Shown here piece by piece: positions 46,982 through 56,337 of a DNA stretch of 64,000 nt. Source of the DNA: a virus. Location of the stretch: the IMG/VR virus record IMGVR_UViG_3300048011_000285, positions 1-64,000 of that record, one strand, 5' to 3'. Both the position numbers and the translations under genes were made by a program. The notes under the pieces were generated by a model that made no database searches, was not told the DNA's origin, and saw nothing but the letters and a program-made list of their open reading frames with translations. Numbering within the stretch: the stretch's first letter is position 1; every line of letters begins with the position of its first letter.

Positions 46982-48403
46982 TTATTTATATTTTTTCATT
47001 GCGTTATATAGTTCTGGTAGTTGACGTTCCATATTCTCATCACGTATATCATCTAGTTTGCCATTGTAATCCCAGAACTTCTTATTGTTCTCTTCAGTAA
47101 ACCAATCTTCTCCGTACATAAAGTTAATGTTAGTATCAAGTAGTTGATCCATTTTTTGATTTGCCCATTCAACATTTGCAGGTTTAACAAATCCAATTGC
47201 CATTGGATTCTTCTTAGCTAAACTATGAAAGTCAATCGTATGTACAATATTATTTTTAAAATCTGTTCTAAATTCTTCCCAACTATCTCTTACTTGGTCT
47301 TTCACTTCTTTGGGTAAAAAACGTGTACTTAGTTCAAAAGGCCTATGAATTGGGTGTATGTTTACGAATGGTTTTGGATTGTTTTTCATCATTGGAGAAA
47401 TGATTGCAAAATCTTGTTCAATTTTCCATTTAAGAAAATCAGGAACATGAAATGCATTCAATGAACCGATTGTAAAAGCAATCCATGCTCTAAAGTTTAA
47501 TGTTTCTGTACCGACTTCATCTAACTTTTTTAAATTCTTTTCAATCAACTTTGACTTTAGTGGATTGCGTACATACTCTAGTGTGTCACCGATGCCATCC
47601 ATTGAAATACCGAACTGCACTTCTTTGAAGTTTTTCCATAGTTCTAACGCACGTGGTTGAATGTTTGTAAGATTAGTGTTATACTCTAATGTCATGTTCT
47701 TCGCATGACCTGTTTCTAAACAATAATTTAAGAACTCGTAATGTTTTTCAATGATAAGTGGCTCGCCGCCTACTAAGTATACATGTTGCATACCCGACAC
47801 GTTTTCTTTTAAGTTTTCCCAAAAGTGGTCGTCCATTACCCAATCATAATCAGGTGCTGTAAACTTACCCTTTTTGTTTTTAACCATTTCGACTATGCCA
47901 TGAGTGTCTTTAAATTTATTTGTATTCCACATCTTAACATAGTCATCGTACCAAGCACTAGAGTCCATTGGAGAACACATACGACATTTTAAATTACAGA
48001 AGTTACCCAAACGAATATCATAATACGTTTGTTTGATATGTTCTAAATCAATCGTTCCATCTTCCGATGTGTGCTTTACAGCATCTTCCCAAGTAATGTG
48101 TTTAGCAAAACGTTCACCGTCGTTGATACGTCTAGATTTCATACCTGCTTTTTCTTCACGTATACAACGTACACATTCAGGATGCCATTCTCCATCTAAC
48201 ATAGTCTTGCGAATTTCTTTAGCAAGAGGAGAGTTAATAGCATCAGTGATATTGTCACGATGCAAGTTATAATTCTTACCGTCTTCCTTCTTATATATTC
48301 CTCGTGTTGGTCCCTGATTAGCATGACAACAAACTCTCAAGTCACCGTTTGCACGTGTTGAAATATTAATCCAAGGGAGAATACAAAATGTCTTACTTTC
48401 CAT
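46982..48403 (-). CDS. N-terminal-twitch radical SAM protein, 473 aa
   Basis: The N-terminus reads FCILPWINISTRANGDLRVC (C7, C25-C26) with C77-x2-C80 behind it, the N-terminal twitch layout. The core is C136-x3-C140-x2-C143 in RLGNFCNLKCRMCSPMDSSA, with LVGGEPLI. The family (named by NCBI as twitch domain-containing radical SAM protein) is known mostly from marine microbes and phages and has no assigned reaction as far as I know. It is closely similar to the enzyme at 52639, including PDFLKWKIEQ-like segments. It overlaps its upstream neighbour by 11 bases. Confidence 0.9.
   Translation of the reverse strand: MESKTFCILPWINISTRANGDLRVCCHANQGPTRGIYKKEDGKNYNLHRDNITDAINSPLAKEIRKTMLDGEWHPECVRCIREEKAGMKSRRINDGERFAKHITWEDAVKHTSEDGTIDLEHIKQTYYDIRLGNFCNLKCRMCSPMDSSAWYDDYVKMWNTNKFKDTHGIVEMVKNKKGKFTAPDYDWVMDDHFWENLKENVSGMQHVYLVGGEPLIIEKHYEFLNYCLETGHAKNMTLEYNTNLTNIQPRALELWKNFKEVQFGISMDGIGDTLEYVRNPLKSKLIEKNLKKLDEVGTETLNFRAWIAFTIGSLNAFHVPDFLKWKIEQDFAIISPMMKNNPKPFVNIHPIHRPFELSTRFLPKEVKDQVRDSWEEFRTDFKNNIVHTIDFHSLAKKNPMAIGFVKPANVEWANQKMDQLLDTNINFMYGEDWFTEENNKKFWDYNGKLDDIRDENMERQLPELYNAMKKYK
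46983..46990 (-). promoter_or_regulatory. T4-type late promoter octamer (minus strand)
   Basis: A perfect TATAAATA, overlapping the end of the radical SAM gene above and 26 bases ahead of the next start at 46956. It gives late expression to 45781 and 44729 independently of the rest of the operon. Confidence 0.7.
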
Positions 48404-49616
48404 TTTTCTTTATCTCCGTATCTTCAAAGTTCTGTTTGCCATTTCCTCTGAAATCTAGTTCTTTTCCGCAAGTCTTACCACAAATCCAAAGACGATTATC
48501 AGACCCTGTTTTCCAACTATCTACTAAGTCATTGTTAAAGTATGGAGTTTTTAATATATCGAATATGCCATGATTTGCTAAATCATTAAAGCCTTCTCCA
48601 TATCGTTCCCACATATTTTCATTATCTTGTATGCGAGTTGGTGTAGCAGAATCGTGTCCAATCTTACTGTAGTAATGTCCTTGCCAACAGCATGGCCATA
48701 CTTTTCCCTGATAATCAACAAAGATACTTTTATCTCTTGCTGTTTGACATTCTATCTCTGTATTTTTAACATAATTATCAAATGTCTTATGTTTCTTGAT
48801 TACAGCATCAACCTTTTCAGTTGTATTAGCTTGTTTCTTTGGAGCAGCAAGAATAGTCTCCAGGGCGTTATCTTTTTTAATCTGATCTACGTCCTGTTTC
48901 TTCTTTTGTGCTACATGCTGTTTAGCAACAAACGTTAACTCAGTACGCTTGACGATTTGTTCTACTTCTTCACCGTCATAATGTGTTGGGATTACATAGC
49001 GATTAGATTTCTTATATCTAAACTTCCAAAAACCCATGTCTTCTGCTAATTGCTTTGCTTCATCAATTTGATGCTCATTGTGCGCAAACCCAATGTAATC
49101 CCATCTTGCTCTACCACCTTCTGCAATAAATGCTTTAGCGTTTCGCATAATTATATTCCATTTAGAATTCACACGATATAGATGATTAGTATCTTCTAGT
49201 CCATCAATAGCAAAGATAACTTTATCTGGCTTTTTCATAATCTGTGCTAGTTCACGCCACCAGTCTTCTGTCTGTGCTGAACCATTTGTACTTAGTGTGA
49301 GTTGTCGTACTCCTGCATCTTTATACATGCGAATTACTTCAAGTAAGTATGGATACATAATTGGATCGCCATAATTACCATTGATGAAAACATGATTAGG
49401 AAGAAACGGCTTCATATCTTCAAGCATCTTTTCTAATACGCGAGGGTCGGTGTCAGTTAAATCTAAATCATCACGTTTTTTTAAGTTTTTACCGTTGCCA
49501 TCCATACCAGTTGTTCTACCACACATCGGACATAACAAGTTACATCTAGAAGTCAATTCTAAATGTAACACACCAATCCTAAAGTCGATATACTTTAAGT
49601 TCTCTGATTTCGCCAT
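48393..49616 (-). CDS. radical SAM protein with C-terminal SPASM-like cysteines, 407 aa
   Basis: The core is C25-x3-C29-x2-C32 in HLELTSRCNLLCPMCGRTTG, followed by FINGNYGDPIMYPY in place of GGEP and LSTNGSAQTEDWWRELA. After about residue 290, C-terminal cysteines (IECQTARDKS, WPCCWQGHYY, ICGKTCGKE) form a SPASM-like auxiliary cluster set. It is a clear paralogue of the enzyme at 55249 (shared WDYxxFxHNEHQ, DGLxDTNHLYR). It overlaps the 532-residue gene by 22 bases. Substrate unknown; SPASM enzymes often modify peptides. Confidence 0.9.
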   Translation of the reverse strand: MAKSENLKYIDFRIGVLHLELTSRCNLLCPMCGRTTGMDGNGKNLKKRDDLDLTDTDPRVLEKMLEDMKPFLPNHVFINGNYGDPIMYPYLLEVIRMYKDAGVRQLTLSTNGSAQTEDWWRELAQIMKKPDKVIFAIDGLEDTNHLYRVNSKWNIIMRNAKAFIAEGGRARWDYIGFAHNEHQIDEAKQLAEDMGFWKFRYKKSNRYVIPTHYDGEEVEQIVKRTELTFVAKQHVAQKKKQDVDQIKKDNALETILAAPKKQANTTEKVDAVIKKHKTFDNYVKNTEIECQTARDKSIFVDYQGKVWPCCWQGHYYSKIGHDSATPTRIQDNENMWERYGEGFNDLANHGIFDILKTPYFNNDLVDSWKTGSDNRLWICGKTCGKELDFRGNGKQNFEDTEIKKNGK

Positions 49617-51193
49617 TTCATAAATGCTTCCACTGGCATATTGTTATATGCATGATTTAATTCTTCTACTTTCATGCCACGTGTAGGGGAACCATCCCAA
49701 TCTGCACTGTGTACTCTCATTTGATTATTTCGTTTAGAAATATCATTCATTACGTTAGAATAGACTTCTCTGCGTTCTTCATACGATAGAATCCACATTG
49801 TATAACGAGTAGTAATATAGTTACTACTCCACAGTACGTCATCAAAATTCTCATCTGGTTCTTCGATTATATTTAATAATGAACTCCAGTCTCTAATCAT
49901 ATTTGTTTGTGTATAAGTTGTATTATTGTTTCTTACACGTTCAAAGAACTCATACCACTCTTCCATGCTAGGAAAGATACGTAAAATACTTGCTTCGTAT
50001 GCATCTTTCGCACGTTGTCTTTCGCTTTGCCAATTCTCTGATGCATAATCAAAGTCTTCGTAAATTGATAATAGTCCTATATCTTTATCATAATACATTT
50101 CTTTCAAAAAGTCAAGATACATATCAAAGTTTTTTGGATCCCATTCTTCATTTACCCATTTACGCACATCTAATGCATTCTGAGAAATGTCAAAGTAATT
50201 TACGTTTACATCTTCTGCTACTGTATCTGAATGCCAGTTACGCATAAACGCAAATGTCTTAAATCCTGCTGCTACTGAATACAGATTACGTAGTGGCTTT
50301 TTACTAGGGACCATCTGAATATCATTAACACTTTCTGTGTTTAAAATCCACATGGCATGCGGTGAACGTTCTACTGTAAATTGTTGGTAACGTAAGAATT
50401 TTGACTTTGAATCATTCTCATCTAGCGTAGTATCCCAAAATTTAAACTTTGCACAATCTTCTCTAAAGTATTTTTTAAATTCTTCTTGTTCTTCTTTAAT
50501 TTCTGGGTATAGATATGTTTTTGTTTCTCTTGCTCCATCGTCAAAGTTAGGAACTGATAGACCATTCTTCAAGCTAACGTCAATAAAGTTCCAGCCAAAG
50601 CCAGTACGTTTAATAGTTTCCTGAGCTGGTCCAGGTGCTAGATACTTAGGTGTATGACTATCGTGAAAGTTTTCAGCACTACGAATAGCTTGTCTTACTT
50701 CTTGTGGTTTGACCCCAAAGTCTCCAAACTCTGGTTCACCTAATTCTTTCCACATCTTATAGTTGATAACAAAACATTGTTCATGCAATCTAAACCAACG
50801 GTCTTTGTGCTGTTCATCAAGAATATGTCCCATTACTAGAAACTTATTTTCTTGCGCATTTGGTAGATACTCATGATTGCAATATTCTCTGAATAAGCTC
50901 CAACCATGCTCTAGTGGCTTCCATGCATCATACATAATATTACCGTATGCTTGGATTACTACTAAATCAATATCAGATTCTTTTGTGTCTGTCTTAACTG
51001 CCTGTAGGATCTTATCTACACTATCTTCTTCGTAGATAGGATGTTTAAAAAAACTATAATTATTTCTTAGGAAGTTATATGTATTAGCTCTCATAAACTC
51101 ACTGATTTCACCATCGCCGATTGTTTTAGATGTGTCTAGTACTGCACATCTAATTTGTGGCAAGAAGTTGTAAGAACGTTGTTGTTTCTTCAT
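49595..51193 (-). CDS. unrecognised 532-aa protein of the radical SAM operon
   Basis: No confident family. The first half has alternating hydrophobic strands with IDLVVIQAYGNIMYDAWKP, NKFLVMGHILDEQHKDRWFR and LHEQCFVINYKMWKELGEPE. I recall this arrangement from marine phage proteins encoded near glycan genes, and it might be a sugar- or methyl-transferase domain. The second half has SVAAGFKTFAFMRNWHSDTV and VNYFDISQNALDVRKW, like a Rossmann SAM-binding strand (FDIS) in methyltransferases. It overlaps both neighbours and is thus an integral operon member. Confidence 0.5.
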   Translation of the reverse strand: MKKQQRSYNFLPQIRCAVLDTSKTIGDGEISEFMRANTYNFLRNNYSFFKHPIYEEDSVDKILQAVKTDTKESDIDLVVIQAYGNIMYDAWKPLEHGWSLFREYCNHEYLPNAQENKFLVMGHILDEQHKDRWFRLHEQCFVINYKMWKELGEPEFGDFGVKPQEVRQAIRSAENFHDSHTPKYLAPGPAQETIKRTGFGWNFIDVSLKNGLSVPNFDDGARETKTYLYPEIKEEQEEFKKYFREDCAKFKFWDTTLDENDSKSKFLRYQQFTVERSPHAMWILNTESVNDIQMVPSKKPLRNLYSVAAGFKTFAFMRNWHSDTVAEDVNVNYFDISQNALDVRKWVNEEWDPKNFDMYLDFLKEMYYDKDIGLLSIYEDFDYASENWQSERQRAKDAYEASILRIFPSMEEWYEFFERVRNNNTTYTQTNMIRDWSSLLNIIEEPDENFDDVLWSSNYITTRYTMWILSYEERREVYSNVMNDISKRNNQMRVHSADWDGSPTRGMKVEELNHAYNNMPVEAFMKWRNQRT

Positions 51194-51990
51194 TGTGTAA
51201 CTTTATTCCAACTGTTTAATATTAAATCTTCGAATTCTTTTCCGCCATATTGGCCATGAACAATCATATGAACACGAACTTCGTCTGTATCATTCATCAC
51301 CGCGTGTTTGTGTCCTACATTCATTTTAAACATTTTGCCTGGCTTCCACGGAACATAAGCATTGTCATCAATCATCTTAAAGTAGCAATGCTCTGGGTTG
51401 TTCAACGATATATTTAGCGGTCCTAATTTGTCGTGTTCATAATCAGTGTGCGGAGTAATATAACCTCCTGGCTCAAGATACATATATCTAACTCTATCAA
51501 ATGTATGATAGCCAGGAATAGATTTGATCATCTCTACAGTTGTCGGACATTTATCAGCAATCTCTGTCCAACCATATGCTTTACGTGCTTCGTGTTCATC
51601 TTTGTATGTAAAGCCTGCTGCGATTACATCTTTGCTGTCCCAATGTTGAGATACATGCTTATGTAACCCATGTAGCGTCAGGGAGCGCCATCCTCTGTGT
51701 CCGTAGTCATCAGGGTTGTTCTCATCGTAATCGTTCTTTCTATGTTGAATTGCTTCATCATATACAGACATTGCCTCATCATAGCATTTCTTCCAGTCGA
51801 ACTCTGGGACATCTAATTCAAGCCATGGAATACCTGACTCATGCGTCACCCACTTTGATTTTCTAAAACGTGCTGTTGGAGGGAATGTAGGCTCATTTAT
51901 CATAGCATCTACAAATGCGGCTGGCATCGTATCAAAGCTATAACTATTTCTATCTTTAAAATGTTCTTCTATTGTTTTTGGGTATTCCAT
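51190..51990 (-). CDS. aspartyl/asparaginyl hydroxylase-like 2OG oxygenase
   Basis: Start ATG at 51990 follows GGGAGA and overlaps the previous stop (TAATG); the longer frame from 52014 lacks such support. The jelly roll shows RVRYMYLEPGGYITPHTDYE with H181-x-D183, GPLNISLNNPEHCYFKM, NVGHKHAVMNDT (distal His) and VRVHMIVHG (Arg for 2-oxoglutarate). This is close to aspartyl beta-hydroxylase-type enzymes. It lies among radical SAM enzymes and may hydroxylate the same product. Confidence 0.8.
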   Translation of the reverse strand: MEYPKTIEEHFKDRNSYSFDTMPAAFVDAMINEPTFPPTARFRKSKWVTHESGIPWLELDVPEFDWKKCYDEAMSVYDEAIQHRKNDYDENNPDDYGHRGWRSLTLHGLHKHVSQHWDSKDVIAAGFTYKDEHEARKAYGWTEIADKCPTTVEMIKSIPGYHTFDRVRYMYLEPGGYITPHTDYEHDKLGPLNISLNNPEHCYFKMIDDNAYVPWKPGKMFKMNVGHKHAVMNDTDEVRVHMIVHGQYGGKEFEDLILNSWNKVTQ

Positions 51991-52646
51991 TATGCCAATC
52001 TCCCGAATGCCCATTTACGTTCTTCGCACCACCAACATTTACCACAATGTCCAGTACCTGGGTCTTCTATGTTTTCAAAATAATTACTAGTAGGATCGTA
52101 TTCACAACTTCTAGTAATCGGATAAAGTTCTTCAAGTAAATTTGCTTCTTTATACATTTCTGCAATTTTTAGTTTATCAGAATTAAACCATGGCGTATAA
52201 AATGTATTATTATGATGCATATATGGATTGTTGCCTGGTGTTCTGTTTGTTTCTGTAACTGGTAATACAAATGTATCTGTGACTTCTTTTGGAGGGTTTG
52301 ATGTTATACCAGTATATATAATTCCTGTTGTGTTGCTATCTAAGTATACCTGTAACTTAGGAAATAATTCTTCACGTGTTTGTATTTCACAGTAACTAAT
52401 ATGATGTTCAATATTACTATTACCAGTTAACTGAATAATTTTCTCTACTACATTTACTGCCGCGTGAACATTATATCGTGATCTCTGATTATTACCAGTA
52501 GTAAAGATATGTATTGTATCTTCTTTTTCTCGCATTAAATGATAAAGCAAAATAGAACTATCTGCTCCTCCGCTACAACTCACTCCGATCGGACCAGAGT
52601 AGATATCTAGATTTATACCAGCTGGAGAAATAGAGTAATTAATCAT
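51990..52646 (-). CDS. QueC-like PP-loop ATPase
   Basis: Start ATG 52646 is supported by AGGAGT upstream; it overlaps the neighbouring radical SAM gene by 8 bases. GVSCSGGADSSILLYHLM is the PP-loop ATP-pyrophosphatase motif, and the C-terminus CEYDPTS ... GTGHCGKCWWCEERKWAF has the four-cysteine zinc site seen in QueC (7-cyano-7-deazaguanine synthase). QueC turns 7-carboxy-7-deazaguanine into the nitrile. Here it is far from queE and embedded in a radical SAM operon, so it may act on another acid; length 218 fits QueC (about 225). The internal sequence is diverged. Confidence 0.7.
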   Translation of the reverse strand: MINYSISPAGINLDIYSGPIGVSCSGGADSSILLYHLMREKEDTIHIFTTGNNQRSRYNVHAAVNVVEKIIQLTGNSNIEHHISYCEIQTREELFPKLQVYLDSNTTGIIYTGITSNPPKEVTDTFVLPVTETNRTPGNNPYMHHNNTFYTPWFNSDKLKIAEMYKEANLLEELYPITRSCEYDPTSNYFENIEDPGTGHCGKCWWCEERKWAFGRLA

Positions 52647-54201
52647 CGGTGTCCAACTCCTGTTGATTAACATGGAATCCGTTATCTTCTAACTCTTTTA
52701 ATAGTCTATCATCGAACTCGCCATCCCAGTCATCACCTGCTTCTGGAGTCCAATCTAATAACGGTGCCATCTCAGGGAACACATCTCTGAAGTTTGTATC
52801 TCTGATAGCGTCCATCTTTTCAATATATTCAATAAATTCTGGCATACGTTCACGTGACCAGTCGCCGCTATTCATAAACGACAGCATACCACGAAGGCGT
52901 TTCACACCATAAGCGGCATGTAACCACTCGTCTTTTCTGACTTGTGATTCAGTTACACCATCACATTTTTCCCAATTATCTTCAAGCCATTCAATGAATG
53001 TATCAAACTTTGCAGTACACATTTGTTTGAACCAGTTAGGAAGAACTTTAACATTTAGATGCGGTGGGTGATAAACAAAGTGATAGTTAATCATACCTGC
53101 ACCTAGAGGCCATAAGTTAATCTTCTTAAAGTTTTGTTCAATTTTCCACTTGACAAAATCAGGAAGATAGTATATGTTTAATGCTTGCACAGCACATGCT
53201 ACTGTTACTTCTACGTTAGGACCTGTGTTGTCTAACACATGAAACATATCCACAGTATGTTGCCATGTTGACGGGAAACGAATATAATCATTCATCTCAC
53301 CTATTGAGTCAACTGAATAGTGAAAACGTACACGCTTGAATAGTTTCCACAAGTCAAACAAACGCTGTGGCATCTCTAAGCCATTGGAGTTATAGCGAAG
53401 TTCAATCTGCGGAGCATATCCTCTACGAACAACTTCTTCAAGTAACGTATAATGTTCTTCGATGATTGTTGCTTCACCACCAGCAAAATACAATTGCTTC
53501 ATGTGTGGGATTTGTTCATATAACTGTTCCCAGAATGCTTCATTCTTTTTATGCCAGTTGTAACTTGCGCCATCAATCTGGCCTTTGTTACCCCATTGCA
53601 TTGTTTCTTTTAATGATTCGTTTTCAATCTTAGGATGTAACTTCAACCAGTCTTTTACCCACATTGAACTATCATGCGGCGAACACATAATACATTTCAA
53701 GTTACACTTTGACCCAAGACGTAAATCTAAGTAACGGATCTTCGGAGGGATTGAACCATCGTCGGCTGTCTCAGCGAGAATTTCTTTCATATCTACACGT
53801 CTTGACCAGTATTCTGTTTCCCAGAAACGTTTGGACATGTGACCCGCATCTTCTTCGTTGTAGCACTTTAAACATGATGCCGGCTTCTTATTGTTAAGCA
53901 TCTGTGTGCGTACATTCTTCATGTATTCATTGTTCCAACTTGACATTAAGTCAGTGTGGTTCAAGTTTGCAGGTTTTCCATCAGCATTCTTCAAAACACC
54001 AACTTCACCGCCGTGTTTCTTATCATTAGTTGCGCCAACACTTGATGCATTCGCAGTACAGCAAACTCGCATATGTCCATTTGGACGAGTAGACAAGTGT
54101 ACCCAAGGAAGTAAACAAAATGTATCACTAGGTGCGTGTGGTACCCTCTTACGAAACTCTGCTAAATTATTATTAAGTTCTTCTGATTTGTCGTCGGACA
54201 T
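52639..54201 (-). CDS. N-terminal-twitch radical SAM protein, 520 aa
   Basis: ATG 54201 is chosen because GGAGTTA precedes it and a late octamer sits at 54230; the frame could extend to 54258 but would include the promoter. The N-terminus has FCLLPWVHLSTRPNG and a CC pair (C29, C47-C48), then C110-x2-C113. Core motif C166-x3-C170-x2-C173 in RLGSKCNLKCIMCSPHDSS. The SAM motif reads GGEA (FAGGEATI) instead of GGEP. It is a paralogue of the gene at 46982. Substrate unknown. Confidence 0.9.
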   Translation of the reverse strand: MSDDKSEELNNNLAEFRKRVPHAPSDTFCLLPWVHLSTRPNGHMRVCCTANASSVGATNDKKHGGEVGVLKNADGKPANLNHTDLMSSWNNEYMKNVRTQMLNNKKPASCLKCYNEEDAGHMSKRFWETEYWSRRVDMKEILAETADDGSIPPKIRYLDLRLGSKCNLKCIMCSPHDSSMWVKDWLKLHPKIENESLKETMQWGNKGQIDGASYNWHKKNEAFWEQLYEQIPHMKQLYFAGGEATIIEEHYTLLEEVVRRGYAPQIELRYNSNGLEMPQRLFDLWKLFKRVRFHYSVDSIGEMNDYIRFPSTWQHTVDMFHVLDNTGPNVEVTVACAVQALNIYYLPDFVKWKIEQNFKKINLWPLGAGMINYHFVYHPPHLNVKVLPNWFKQMCTAKFDTFIEWLEDNWEKCDGVTESQVRKDEWLHAAYGVKRLRGMLSFMNSGDWSRERMPEFIEYIEKMDAIRDTNFRDVFPEMAPLLDWTPEAGDDWDGEFDDRLLKELEDNGFHVNQQELDTDD

Positions 54202-54229
54202 ATTAACTCCAATACTTGTATTATATACG

Positions 54230-54237
54230 TATTTATC
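54230..54237 (-). promoter_or_regulatory. T4-type late promoter octamer (minus strand)
   Basis: GATAAATA on the minus strand, 28 bases before the ATG at 54201, overlapping the last codons of the upstream radical SAM gene. It gives a late start inside the long operon. Confidence 0.7.
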
Positions 54238-55249
54238 TTTTAGTTTTAGCTGTCTCAATGTCAGCTATACAACTGCACCAATCCCACTTACAGACTGTAG
54301 GTTCAACTGGAAATAGTATCTCATGCGGAAAATCAATATGACCGTGATTACATTCATGATTACAACTGCTTCCGGACGTTATATTTCCGTCCATTGTAAT
54401 CACAATTGTTTCAAGTCCTATATTACATTTCCAACCCTTCCAAGTGTTTTTACCTGTACGCATTAATTCGTTTGGTGTTACTTCTACAGTCTCTTTATTA
54501 TTCTTAAATTTTAACTTTTTAGCAAACATGTTTTTTTGTTCATCGTCTGATAAATTGTTGATTGTCCAAACAGGTATATCATCAAATTTAAGTATATCAT
54601 CTAGATATTCGTTGTCATATTTAAATGCCTCATGTGAACCTAAGGTCTTGCGTAAAGTTTTAATTATCACACTATTGCACATAGAATTGTTATAAAAATA
54701 TTCTGCGGCTTCTCTGCATTTATCAAGATACAATGGATAGAGACATACTTGTATTGTATGAAATACTCCGTGTTCTCTAAGAATACTTGACACATCACAA
54801 ATATGATTTATGTCTGCACTTTCTGGGTGATAACTTATGACAATATCATCTAAGAACGGTGACGCTTTTGCCCACCAATTTAAAGTTCTTGATCCATTAG
54901 TTAATATACGAATTCTGTTATCAGGATCATATTCTTTGAGCCTTGAAATGAAAGGTATAAAATCTTTCCACACAGTTGGTTCACCGCCTAGCAAGTTCCA
55001 TAGTAATTGCTTGCCTAAACTTTTATAATGTATAGTTGCAACTCTGCAAAACTCCAATGTAGTATCTATGGACTTCCATTGTACACTACCATCATTAGCA
55101 TAATCATCACAGTATGTACAGCTATAGTTACATACATTTCCCATATTCCAATCAATCGTAACGAAATCAACATCGGACGAACTCACTAGTTCATCATACC
55201 GATTAAGTAGACTGGTATCTGGTTCTGTAATGAACTTTATTTCTTGCAT
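54233..55249 (-). CDS. radical SAM protein, 338 aa
   Basis: Core motif C40-x3-C44-x2-C47 in DWNMGNVCNYSCTYCDDYAN, with LLGGEPTVWKDF and ILTNGSRTLNWW. The C-terminus has GWKCNIGLETIVITMDGNI, GSSCNHECNHG and VCKWDWCSC, an auxiliary-cluster cysteine set similar to that of the enzyme at 45781. It overlaps the previous gene by one base. Shortest of the operon's radical SAM proteins. Substrate unknown. Confidence 0.9.
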   Translation of the reverse strand: MQEIKFITEPDTSLLNRYDELVSSSDVDFVTIDWNMGNVCNYSCTYCDDYANDGSVQWKSIDTTLEFCRVATIHYKSLGKQLLWNLLGGEPTVWKDFIPFISRLKEYDPDNRIRILTNGSRTLNWWAKASPFLDDIVISYHPESADINHICDVSSILREHGVFHTIQVCLYPLYLDKCREAAEYFYNNSMCNSVIIKTLRKTLGSHEAFKYDNEYLDDILKFDDIPVWTINNLSDDEQKNMFAKKLKFKNNKETVEVTPNELMRTGKNTWKGWKCNIGLETIVITMDGNITSGSSCNHECNHGHIDFPHEILFPVEPTVCKWDWCSCIADIETAKTKR

Positions 55250-56337
55250 TATTTGAACTGTTCAGCAAACGCATCAAACTCTTTGCCACACTTTTGAGAA
55301 CATACCATCGGCTTACCAGTATGTGTATTAGGTTTGCCCCAACTATCAACTAAGTTCTTAGAAAAATAATCATTCTCTAGTACTGCTTTAAGACCATGTA
55401 TCTTGGCATTGAATACATCTTTGCCACCACTCTGTTGAATTAGCTCCCAGACTTGATTCTGTCCAGGCTTCTGCCACCACTTATACATGTTACCTGCAAC
55501 CCAACAACATGGAAGAACTAGACCTTCGGCACTCAAATACATATTCTTTTCTTTAGCAACCTTACAGCTAATCTCTACATTATCAAAATATTGTTCTAGT
55601 GAACCGTGCTTTTCTTTCAGTTCAGTAATCTTATCCAATGCTTTATTCTGATACTTAACTTCTTTTGGCTTCGCAAGCAACTGTTGCTTTTCACCTTTGC
55701 GGTTCATAGCTTGATGTTCCTCTTTGCCTGCTACTTTCATAGTAGAAAAAAATCGCCCAGTCTTCTTTGGAATAAACTTACGAAAGCCTACTTTCTCAGC
55801 AAGCGCACGTGCCTCTTCTACTTGGTGTTCGTTGTGTTCAAAGATCAAATAATCCCATTCTGCTTTACCGCCTGCTTCGATAAATGCAAGCGCATTTTCC
55901 CAAGCGATGTCCCAGTTAACACCTTGACGATATAAGTGATTAGTATCACCCAGTCCGTCAAATGAGAACTTTAGATAACTCCAGTTACCAAGTGTCTTTG
56001 CAAGTTCACGCCACCAATCAGGCTTCTTAGCGCCTGCATTAGTATTCATACCAAGAGTAAGCTCTTTCTTACATGAACGGAAATACTGAAATACTTCTAG
56101 TGTATCTTTAGCAACGATAGGGTCACCAAAGTTACCACACATATAAATTCTGTCAAGTTGCTTGACAAACTCTGGTGGCATAATTTGTTGTACATCTTCA
56201 AGCGACAATTCATGCAACCCTAGATTTGGATTGTCTGCTCCGCCATTTTGATTTCTATCACACATAGGACATGTCGCTTGACACTTCTCTGTGATTTCTA
56301 AATGAACAACTCTTACGTCTTCATATCCGTATATCAT
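55249..56337 (-). CDS. radical SAM protein with C-terminal SPASM-like cysteines, 362 aa
   Basis: Core motif C19-x3-C23-x2-C26 in HLEITEKCQATCPMCDRNQ, then CGNFGDPIVAKDTLEVF and NAGAKKPDWWRELAKTL. C-terminal cysteines ISCKVAKEK, VLPCCWVAG and VCSQKCGKEFD match those of the enzyme at 48393, its paralogue. The start overlaps the upstream gene by 17 bases. SPASM-type enzymes commonly modify ribosomal peptides or proteins, but no precursor gene is evident in the operon. Confidence 0.9.
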   Translation of the reverse strand: MIYGYEDVRVVHLEITEKCQATCPMCDRNQNGGADNPNLGLHELSLEDVQQIMPPEFVKQLDRIYMCGNFGDPIVAKDTLEVFQYFRSCKKELTLGMNTNAGAKKPDWWRELAKTLGNWSYLKFSFDGLGDTNHLYRQGVNWDIAWENALAFIEAGGKAEWDYLIFEHNEHQVEEARALAEKVGFRKFIPKKTGRFFSTMKVAGKEEHQAMNRKGEKQQLLAKPKEVKYQNKALDKITELKEKHGSLEQYFDNVEISCKVAKEKNMYLSAEGLVLPCCWVAGNMYKWWQKPGQNQVWELIQQSGGKDVFNAKIHGLKAVLENDYFSKNLVDSWGKPNTHTGKPMVCSQKCGKEFDAFAEQFK

